A stretch of 5,053 nucleotides of DNA from an uncultured bacterium (GTDB lineage: Bacteria > Planctomycetota > Phycisphaerae > Phycisphaerales > SM1A02), in the NCBI GenBank assembly GCA_903938205.1, contig CAJACJ010000251.1, positions 1 to 5,053 on the forward strand, given 5' to 3'. The notes beneath the pieces are model-generated. The model was not told the origin of the DNA and did no database searches. It saw nothing but the letters and a program-made list of their open reading frames with translations. The number at the start of each line of letters is the position of its first letter. The stretch's first letter is position 1. This document shows, in pieces, positions 1 through 5,053 of this stretch. Both the position numbers and the translations under genes were made by a program.

Positions 1-298
1 ATGCCACAAGAGGAGACTCAAGCATGGTTAGAACCGACGGGATGGAGCCCATCTGGCATAATTTTTGACCGTGTTGCGCATCCATTTCTTGAACAACGTG
101 AATTGTTTCTGCGCGCCACTGACCCGATTTCACTCGGTTCAGAGCGACATCTCCTGACGCCACCTCAATCCCTAGTTTTGTTTGTTGCTCGTACAAACTA
201 GTCACCCACGCTGATCCCAAAAACTTTCGTGACCAATCCCGATCGCGGAGGCGGTCTTGATCAAACTGGCTAATGCCGGTGCAGATGGCGAGTTTCAT
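1..298 (-). CDS. Unidentified protein, N-terminal 99 residues only; possible glycosyltransferase
   Basis: An open minus-strand frame begins with ATG at 298-296 and runs to the left edge without a stop, so the C-terminus is outside the window. The visible protein starts MKLAICTGISQFDQ and reaches MLESPLVA at the edge. There is no signal peptide or membrane segment in this part, so it is probably cytoplasmic. I do not recognise the family firmly. The hydrophobic opening strand, the SLYEQQTKLGIEV helix-to-strand stretch and the LESPLVA segment resemble the N-terminal half of a sugar-nucleotide glycosyltransferase. Its place 31 bases downstream of a sugar-cluster methyltransferase fits that role, but this is inference. 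No good Shine-Dalgarno sequence precedes the ATG (upstream bases CAGTCAAACAAA), so expression may rely on coupling to the upstream gene. The frame itself is well supported: same strand and spacing as its neighbours, and open for 99 codons. Confidence 0.72.
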   Translation of the reverse strand, partial: MKLAICTGISQFDQDRLRDRDWSRKFLGSAWVTSLYEQQTKLGIEVASGDVALNRVKSGQWRAETIHVVQEMDAQHGQKLCQMGSIPSVLTMLESPLVA

Positions 299-329
299 TT
301 TGTTTGACTGCGTTTAAACTGAAAAACTA

Positions 330-1022
330 TCAATCTCTCGGCGTGCACAACAGCGGTTGGCGCGCTTTTCTGTCAAGAAAGATGCCATTGGTACCGTTGT
401 TCATTACCAATACGTAATCTAACTGCCCCATGTATTCAAGAAGCGAAGTTTGATTTCGGTTGATCTCTAGCACAATGACCGTTGGTCGGAATCTGGACCA
501 ATCATTGCTTTTAAGAATTTCGATCTCGTATCCTTCAACGTCGATTGAGATGAAATCAATGGCACCTTTCGGGCGATGCCGCTCAAGAATCACCGCAAGT
601 GTTTCAATGGGAACTTGTACAGTCTGAAGTAAACGATAGCCATCCGCAACAGAGAGATCCGCATCCGACTTATTGAAGGTGGAGAGCGTGCTTGCACTTA
701 TTCGGTAGAAAGGCAGTGTTCCAGACGTAACGCTTATACCAATAGGCAAATTAATGTCCGAAGGTCGGGCAGTGGCTAGGTCTGGAAAAGCGGAAGGATC
801 GGGCTCAACATTGATCCCCGTCCCTCCGCGTCTATAGAAGCGATATGTATTACTTAGATGTTTTGGGTGGTTCGCGCCAATGTCCACATAGAAGGGTCGA
901 TCAATACCCAGTATGGCGTCGATTATTAGATCCTCACCGTACTGGCTATAAGAATGAAATACGATCCGTCGCACCATATTCTTCCACCGTCTACGCAACG
1001 TTCTAGTAGAGATCCATTTCAT
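330..1022 (-). CDS. FkbM-family SAM-dependent methyltransferase
   Basis: Predicted to transfer a methyl group from S-adenosylmethionine, most likely to a sugar hydroxyl, in the cytoplasm. Counting from the ATG at 1022 (230 residues), the FkbM hallmarks appear in order: SQYGEDLII at 26-34, the SAM-binding motif YVDIGANHP at 45-53, the acidic end of the second strand VEPDP at 72-76, STLSTF at 111-116, and FISIDVEGYE at 157-166 followed by PTVIVLE at 180-186. The length is usual for the family. An in-frame ATG at 1094 would add 24 residues (MSNRSRWRGR...) and overlap the upstream gene by 32 bases. I prefer 1022 because purine-rich GGAGAA and GGGGAA lie just before it and because the SQYGED motif usually sits close to the N-terminus. 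Homologues are common in O-antigen and capsule clusters. The acceptor cannot be told from sequence; methylation of the branched sugar made by the upstream genes, or of another residue of the repeat unit, is a guess. Confidence 0.9.
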   Translation of the reverse strand: MKWISTRTLRRRWKNMVRRIVFHSYSQYGEDLIIDAILGIDRPFYVDIGANHPKHLSNTYRFYRRGGTGINVEPDPSAFPDLATARPSDINLPIGISVTSGTLPFYRISASTLSTFNKSDADLSVADGYRLLQTVQVPIETLAVILERHRPKGAIDFISIDVEGYEIEILKSNDWSRFRPTVIVLEINRNQTSLLEYMGQLDYVLVMNNGTNGIFLDRKARQPLLCTPRD

Positions 1023-1025
1023 TCG

Positions 1026-1039
1026 TTCCCCAGTTCTCC
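1026..1039 (-). promoter_or_regulatory. Candidate ribosome binding site for the FkbM gene
   Basis: On the minus strand GGAGAA (1039-1034) and GGGGAA (1031-1026) lie 11 and 3 bases before the ATG at 1022. Neither is ideally spaced, but together they favour this start over the ATG at 1094, which has only a weak GGAA before it. Confidence 0.35.
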
Positions 1040-1062
1040 AATCGCATTGAATGAAGGAGAAT

Positions 1063-2778
1063 TCACGTCCCCTCCATCTCGATCGATTTGACATGCGGTT
1101 CCATTTGGGAAATCGGTCGACCGAAAGCTAGTTTGGGATATGCATTCGCCATTGTGTGAACCTTCGCCTCTAGCAAGTATGGCGCGGTTGGATTTGAAAA
1201 ACAGCGTGCAAGTGCGTCATCAACAGCTGTCGATTCCTCGACAGCTTCGGATTCAATTCCATAGGCATTGGCAATTCGCGCAAAGTCTGGAGCGCTGTAA
1301 CCCCAAAGTGTCGAGTGGTAACGACCTTTGAAATAAGCCTCTTGAAACTGGCGCACCATTCCGTGACAGCCATTATTAACCACAATCATTTTCAGCGGCA
1401 GTCCAAGCCGAACGACCGTCTGCAATTCTTGAATATTAAGTTGGAATCCACCGTCTCCTGCGATGACTACCACGGGGGACTGCGCGGCTAAACAGCAACC
1501 AATCGCCGTTGGCAGCGCAAAGCCCATCGCGCCCATTCCTCCAGAGGTCATGAATCTTTGATGTTGACCAAGGCGTAGCGATTGCGCGGCCCATTGTTGA
1601 TGCTGTCCAACATCCGCAACGAATGCAGCCACATTTTTTGCATGATCGGAAATCTGATGCATGAGTCGATTTGGATTGATGCCTTCAATGTCTTTCAACT
1701 CAGCAAGATCAGTCCATTGCTCACGCAGGTGAGTTAAACGCTCTCTCCACGGAGCGCAGTTGGGGGCCTGCCAATCTTGATGAGACGCATGGCGTAAAAA
1801 TGGCGTCAGTTCAGATTGCAGTGTTTCGCACCCAGTCACGCGATTATTCATTTCACCAGGCTCGCAGTCAACATGAAAGATCGCTCGATCACCCTTAAAT
1901 TCTGCTGTATCTGAACCAGTTTGGCGAACATCAAGTCGACTGCCCAACACCAGAAGAAGATCGCACTCACTCAGCGCAAGATTCGACCAGCGATTACCGT
2001 AGCTGCCGATAAGACCAACTCTGTATGGGTCTGTATAGGCAAGCACATCAACGCCCATCAGGGAATGAACAACTGGAATACCAAGTTTGTCGATGAACTT
2101 TCGAAAGATATTGACGCTGCGGCTAGATTGAATGCCGCCTCCAGCAAGCACTAGGGGTCGCCGCGATTGAGCGAGCGCCGTTCTCAGTGAGTTGAGAAAT
2201 TGGTTTGGATCTGCGTTCACGACACTTGGAATTGCAACCGTGTTTCGTATGGGTTTGCTCATCTCGGCGCGTTGAACATCCATGGGAATATCAAGAAGAA
2301 CAGGTCCAGGCCGACCGCTCGTTGCAATACGAAACGCCTTCTCAATCATCTCTGGCACAAGTTCTGGTGTTTCAATCATGCAGGCCATTTTTGTGATAGG
2401 CAGAGCCATAGAAACGATGTCCGTTTCTTGAAAGCCAAGTTGTCTGATTGCGCGATTACCTTTGAGTTCGGCGCGGTTCACTTGCCCAGTAATAAATACA
2501 GCAGGTGTGGAATCGAAGAAGCAACTTCCAATTGCAGTCAACAGATTCGTAGCGCCGGGACCACTGGTAGCCATCGCCACACCAGGAACTCCAGTCATGC
2601 GTCCCATGCCCTCGGCTGCAAAGGCCGCGCCTTGTTCATGATGCATGCTGATCACTTGCACGGACGATTTCTCACGCAGCGAATCGATTAAAAACGTGAT
2701 CATTCCACCCGTGAGTTCAAACACGTGGGTCACTCCGCGGCGCTGCAATTCTTGGGCGATATATTCAGCAATAATCAT
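1063..2778 (-). CDS. ThDP-dependent acetolactate synthase-like carboligase, probably YerE-like
   Basis: A 571-residue enzyme of the acetolactate synthase/pyruvate decarboxylase superfamily, with full-length three-domain layout. The N-terminal pyrimidine-binding domain has the catalytic glutamate in HHEQGAA (E48), TSGPGATNLL (71-80), ITGQV (96-100) and FQETDIV (116-122). The central domain spans roughly 190-330. The C-terminal diphosphate-binding domain has TSGGMGAMGFALP (411-423) and the metal/ThDP motif GDGGFQ (441-446) to VVNN (466-469). It should decarboxylate pyruvate and transfer the two-carbon unit to an acceptor. Two points argue against a branched-chain amino acid role: there is no regulatory small subunit beside it, and it sits directly after an RfbH-type dehydrase and an SDR. 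YerE of Yersinia, which adds the unit to C4 of CDP-3,6-dideoxy-4-keto-glucose, is the best functional model; this is inference. Phe478 sits where acetohydroxyacid synthases have a tryptophan. The start is ATG 2778, sharing one base with the previous stop; a TTG at 2790 would add four residues. Confidence 0.93.
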   Translation of the reverse strand: MIIAEYIAQELQRRGVTHVFELTGGMITFLIDSLREKSSVQVISMHHEQGAAFAAEGMGRMTGVPGVAMATSGPGATNLLTAIGSCFFDSTPAVFITGQVNRAELKGNRAIRQLGFQETDIVSMALPITKMACMIETPELVPEMIEKAFRIATSGRPGPVLLDIPMDVQRAEMSKPIRNTVAIPSVVNADPNQFLNSLRTALAQSRRPLVLAGGGIQSSRSVNIFRKFIDKLGIPVVHSLMGVDVLAYTDPYRVGLIGSYGNRWSNLALSECDLLLVLGSRLDVRQTGSDTAEFKGDRAIFHVDCEPGEMNNRVTGCETLQSELTPFLRHASHQDWQAPNCAPWRERLTHLREQWTDLAELKDIEGINPNRLMHQISDHAKNVAAFVADVGQHQQWAAQSLRLGQHQRFMTSGGMGAMGFALPTAIGCCLAAQSPVVVIAGDGGFQLNIQELQTVVRLGLPLKMIVVNNGCHGMVRQFQEAYFKGRYHSTLWGYSAPDFARIANAYGIESEAVEESTAVDDALARCFSNPTAPYLLEAKVHTMANAYPKLAFGRPISQMEPHVKSIEMEGT

Positions 2779-2780
2779 TA
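2776..2780 (-). promoter_or_regulatory. TAATG stop/start junction coupling the SDR and carboligase genes
   Basis: On the minus strand the SDR stop TAA (2780-2778) and the carboligase start ATG (2778-2776) share one A. A modest purine-rich ribosome site, GGAAAAG (2788-2782), lies inside the end of the SDR gene. This arrangement usually means translational coupling through re-initiation and a shared transcript. Confidence 0.75.
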
Positions 2781-3818
2781 TCTTTTCCAATCATAGTGGC
2801 TGGCAGTTCTTTGAATTGCTCCGTCTAGGTCCACTGTTTGGAGCAGTCCAAGCTCTTGTGAAACAAGTGAGATATCTGGGACATATCGCAGTGAAGGTTC
2901 CATCTTGGACCCAAGATGAACTTGTGCCGTTGAATCAAGTGTTGCTGCGACTCGGGTGGCAAGGTCATAAATTGAAATTGCGTACGGAGAACCAACGTTA
3001 TAAATCGCACCAGTACGTCCCCGCAAAATAATCGCCCAAAGCCATCCTGCAAGATCCGCAGCGTAGAGATAAGACCTCACAGAAGTACCGTCGCTTGCTA
3101 ATTGGATGTTGCGGCCACCAAGTATGTCTCGAATAAAGTTTCCGATAGCAAAACGTCCATCGAGCGGCAGCATTGGACCCACGGTGGCAAAGCATCGTGA
3201 GATGGTGAACTCGCATTCAGATTGTGATTGTGCGTTGCGAGTTAACAATTCAGCCTGGCGCTTGCCTAGGGTGTAAGCATCAAGATCTTCTGTTGCAGAA
3301 TCACCCCAAGAATAACTTTCCGGCATAGCAGACATATCGTTTGGCTGACGACCGTATACCGCGCCAGAACTTACAAGATGAAATTTCTTAGCGTGAGCTT
3401 GTTTGGCAAAAGCAAGCACACGCTCGGTCCCAGCGCCGCAGGTTTCTAGCATGTCTTTGGAATTTGATTGCCTTGCCACATCTGTTGCAGCGTGAATAAC
3501 AACGGCATGTTCACCTTTGGGAAATGTAAAGTCGCGAACATCGCCCTTGCACATTTTCATCCATATCGGATCCAAAAACGAGTAATCGCGCGCAAAGTGA
3601 TCAGGATGACGGCTTAAAATTGTAATTCTGCAATTGAGTTGATGCGCTTTGCGAGCGTGCTTTAATGTGGCAAGCAACCACTTGCCAACAAAGCCGGTTC
3701 CACCAGTAATAAAAATATTTTGGCCACGAAGTACTTCCCATGCTGTTCCAACATGGCTGATTGCGATATCAAGATCTATGTCCGGCAAGCCACTCTGACC
3801 ATGAACTTCAGGCAGCAT
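2778..3818 (-). CDS. Extended SDR, NAD(P)-dependent sugar-nucleotide epimerase/dehydratase/reductase
   Basis: A 346-residue protein with a Rossmann fold that acts on a nucleotide sugar in the cytoplasm. After about 30 residues (DIDLDIAISHVGTAWEVLRG region) come the dinucleotide motif GGTGFVGKW (39-47), VIHAATDVA (107-115), SSGAVYG with the catalytic serine (150-156), and the YTLGK catalytic Tyr/Lys pair (182-186). GTSVRSYLY (244-252) and YNVGSPYAISI (273-283) follow, typical of the substrate-binding half. It is not a 4,6-dehydratase: the TDE triad seen in RmlB/RfbG is replaced by SSGA. The second strand ends ILSRHPD, with Arg rather than an acidic residue, which suggests NADP(H) preference. 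Between an RfbH-type dehydrase and a carboligase, a likely job is reduction of the 4-keto or added acetyl group, as YerF or RfbJ do; epimerisation cannot be excluded. The ATG at 3818 overlaps rfbH by 11 bases; a TTG at 3827 would add three residues. Confidence 0.9.
   Translation of the reverse strand: MLPEVHGQSGLPDIDLDIAISHVGTAWEVLRGQNIFITGGTGFVGKWLLATLKHARKAHQLNCRITILSRHPDHFARDYSFLDPIWMKMCKGDVRDFTFPKGEHAVVIHAATDVARQSNSKDMLETCGAGTERVLAFAKQAHAKKFHLVSSGAVYGRQPNDMSAMPESYSWGDSATEDLDAYTLGKRQAELLTRNAQSQSECEFTISRCFATVGPMLPLDGRFAIGNFIRDILGGRNIQLASDGTSVRSYLYAADLAGWLWAIILRGRTGAIYNVGSPYAISIYDLATRVAATLDSTAQVHLGSKMEPSLRYVPDISLVSQELGLLQTVDLDGAIQRTASHYDWKR
3808..3818 (-). promoter_or_regulatory. 11-base overlap joining rfbH and the SDR gene
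   Basis: The SDR ATG (3818-3816) lies before the rfbH stop TGA (3810-3808), in a different frame. No convincing Shine-Dalgarno precedes the ATG (upstream bases GGCATTGGCATTC), so translation of the SDR probably depends on ribosomes finishing rfbH. Confidence 0.65.
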
Positions 3819-5053
3819 GAATGCCAATGCCTAGATGGGCTTTGATTTGTGACGTGGCAAATTCCAACATCTCTCGTGTCAGTGCTGGCTGCAAGCCAAT
3901 CCAGAATGTTTGATTCATAACGACGTCCGTGTTGGTCAAATCTCCGCTCACGCGGAAATTGCGTCCAATCATGGATGGCTGGCGCGTGAGGTTGCCAGCG
4001 AATAGAAGTCGGGTGCCAATTTTCTGGGCATCGAGTTTTTGCAACAGTTCTAGGCGCGTGAGGGGAGCGTTGGGCTTCAGCGTGATCGGAAATCCAAACC
4101 ATGATGGATCACTGTTGGCAGTGGCTTGAGGCAGCACGAGAAATTGTTCGCAGTTGGCCAAGCGACTCTTCAGAAATTCAAAGTTGTCCTTGCGTTTTTG
4201 GATAAATGCTGGCGCTTTTTCCAACTGTGCAAGTCCACACGCCGCTTGCATATCGGTGATCTTCAGGTTGTACCCAATGTGCGAGTAGGTGTACTTGTGG
4301 TCATAGCCCTCAGGCAAATCACCCAACTTCCAACAAAAACGTTTGCCGCAAGTATTGTCTTTGCCTGGATCACAAAAGCAATCGCGGCCCCAATCACGAA
4401 ACGATTCTGCAATGCGCTTCAAGCGTGGCTCATTGGTGAGCACTGCTCCGCCCTCACCCATAGTGATGTGGTGAGCGGGATAAAAACTAAGAGTTGCAAG
4501 GTCACCAAATGTGCCGACCTTCTTACCGTGATAGGTGGTTCCCATCGCGTCGCAACAATCTTCAATCAACCAAAGGTTGTACTTTTTGCACAGACCTGTG
4601 ATGAAATCAAGGTTGTATGGATTGCCAAGCGTGTGGGCCAACATAATGGCCTTGGTCTTGGGTGAAATCGCCGCTTCAATCTTGCCGGCATCGATGTTGT
4701 AGGTGCCAAGTTCTACATCCACAAAAACAGGAACCGCGCCGAATTGCAAAATTGGATTGACAGTGGTTGGAAAGCCAGCGGCGACACCGATCACTTCATC
4801 GCCCGGCTGAATTGCGCGCTCGTTCAATGTTGGCGACGTCAACGTAGAGAAGGCGACAAGATTTGCAGAGGAACCGGAATTCACGGTGATGGCGTGACGC
4901 ACTCCAAAGAAACGTGCAAGATTGCGTTCGAATTCTGTGTTGAATCGACCCGTAGTCAACCATCCATCAAGCGACGCTTCGACCATGTTCTTGATTTCCA
5001 TGGCATCAAGTAGCTTGCCCGCGGGAGGCACTGGGGTCTGTCCTGGAATAAAT
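3808..5053 (-). CDS. rfbH: CDP-4-keto-6-deoxy-D-glucose 3-dehydrase (E1, RfbH/DdhC/AscC type), 5' end missing
   Basis: This PMP-dependent iron-sulfur enzyme removes the C3 hydroxyl of CDP-4-keto-6-deoxyglucose, working with an NADH-dependent flavin/iron-sulfur reductase (E3), on the way to 3,6-dideoxyhexoses. Numbering from the GTG codon at 5031, it has VEASLDGWLTTGRFN (17-31), NSGSSANL (51-58), VAAGFPTTVNP (83-93), IEDCCDA (156-162), FYPAHHITMGEGGA (183-196), YDHKYTYSHIGYNLKITDMQ (243-262) and TRLLFAGNLTRQP (340-352). His187 replaces the PLP-binding lysine of aminotransferases, as in E1. Cys160, 218, 220 and 228 match the E1 cluster spacing C-X57-C-X1-C-X7-C. The frame stays open upstream of 5031 to the edge, reading FIPGQTPVPPAGK. 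Those residues are conserved in RfbH, so the true start lies outside the window, probably about 25 residues further. The GTG at 5031 and ATG at 5001 are not the start. Neither the E3 reductase gene nor the CDP-glucose-forming genes are visible. Confidence 0.96.
   Translation of the reverse strand, partial: FIPGQTPVPPAGKLLDAMEIKNMVEASLDGWLTTGRFNTEFERNLARFFGVRHAITVNSGSSANLVAFSTLTSPTLNERAIQPGDEVIGVAAGFPTTVNPILQFGAVPVFVDVELGTYNIDAGKIEAAISPKTKAIMLAHTLGNPYNLDFITGLCKKYNLWLIEDCCDAMGTTYHGKKVGTFGDLATLSFYPAHHITMGEGGAVLTNEPRLKRIAESFRDWGRDCFCDPGKDNTCGKRFCWKLGDLPEGYDHKYTYSHIGYNLKITDMQAACGLAQLEKAPAFIQKRKDNFEFLKSRLANCEQFLVLPQATANSDPSWFGFPITLKPNAPLTRLELLQKLDAQKIGTRLLFAGNLTRQPSMIGRNFRVSGDLTNTDVVMNQTFWIGLQPALTREMLEFATSQIKAHLGIGIHAA

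Noticed and set aside
1..201. Plus-strand ORF of 66 codons beginning at the first base
   Set aside because: It is antisense to the open minus-strand frame that continues the gene order, and its protein shows no recognisable domain.
312..319. Palindrome GTTTAAAC in the gap between the last two genes
   Set aside because: Only eight bases with no spacer, flanking symmetry or T-run hairpin; it does not support an operator or a terminator.
299..329. Possible promoter or terminator in the 31-base gap
   Set aside because: No -35/-10 pair or stem-loop is visible and the spacing fits continued read-through within an operon.
2200..2691. Plus-strand ORF of 163 codons
   Set aside because: It lies fully antisense to the conserved N-terminal domain of the carboligase; its translation is rich in His, Cys and Arg and shows no family motif.
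1063..2778. Housekeeping acetolactate synthase large subunit (ilvB/ilvG)
   Set aside because: No small-subunit gene or ilv gene is adjacent, the MVRQW tryptophan is replaced by Phe, and the gene is coupled to deoxysugar genes.
4126..4665. Plus-strand ORF of 179 codons
   Set aside because: It is antisense to the highly conserved core of rfbH, including the cysteine cluster; the open frame is best explained by codon bias of the real gene.
3808..5031. rfbH starting at the GTG at 5031
   Set aside because: The frame is open upstream to the edge and encodes residues (FIPGQTPVPPAGK) that fit the conserved N-terminal part of the family, so the gene is truncated by the window.

Overview
The window carries five genes, all on the minus strand, so transcription runs from high to low coordinates. 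They are packed end to end with two overlaps and only short gaps. It looks like the middle of a bacterial surface-polysaccharide (O-antigen or capsule) gene cluster. The host is probably Gram-negative, because the best-recognised gene is an RfbH/DdhC-type enzyme of 3,6-dideoxyhexose synthesis. Nothing in the sequence fixes the taxon more closely. Base composition is moderate, near 50% GC by eye.

In transcription order the genes are as follows. (1) An RfbH-type CDP-4-keto-6-deoxyglucose 3-dehydrase, 3808-5053, whose first residues lie beyond the right edge. (2) An extended short-chain dehydrogenase/reductase (SDR), 2778-3818. (3) A thiamine-diphosphate (ThDP) enzyme resembling acetolactate synthase, 1063-2778. 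(4) An FkbM-family methyltransferase, 330-1022 or 330-1094. (5) The N-terminal 99 residues of an unrecognised protein, 1-298, which leaves the window at the left edge and may be a glycosyltransferase. The first three are tightly coupled: an 11-base overlap joins 1 and 2, and a TAATG stop/start joins 2 and 3.

The first three genes suggest a pathway. RfbH-type enzymes, with a reductase partner, make CDP-3,6-dideoxy-4-keto-glucose. In Yersinia pseudotuberculosis O:VI an acetolactate-synthase-like enzyme (YerE) adds a two-carbon unit from pyruvate to C4 of that ketosugar, and a reductase (YerF) then reduces the new acetyl group to give CDP-yersiniose. The set here (dehydrase, SDR, ThDP carboligase) fits synthesis of yersiniose or a related branched-chain deoxysugar. 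The FkbM methyltransferase and the last gene could then decorate or transfer the sugar. The pathway assignment is inference from gene content and motifs. The CDP-glucose-forming genes and the E3 reductase are not in the window.

No RNA gene, mobile element, CRISPR array, long repeat, convincing promoter or terminator was seen. No gene-free stretch exceeds about 40 bases.
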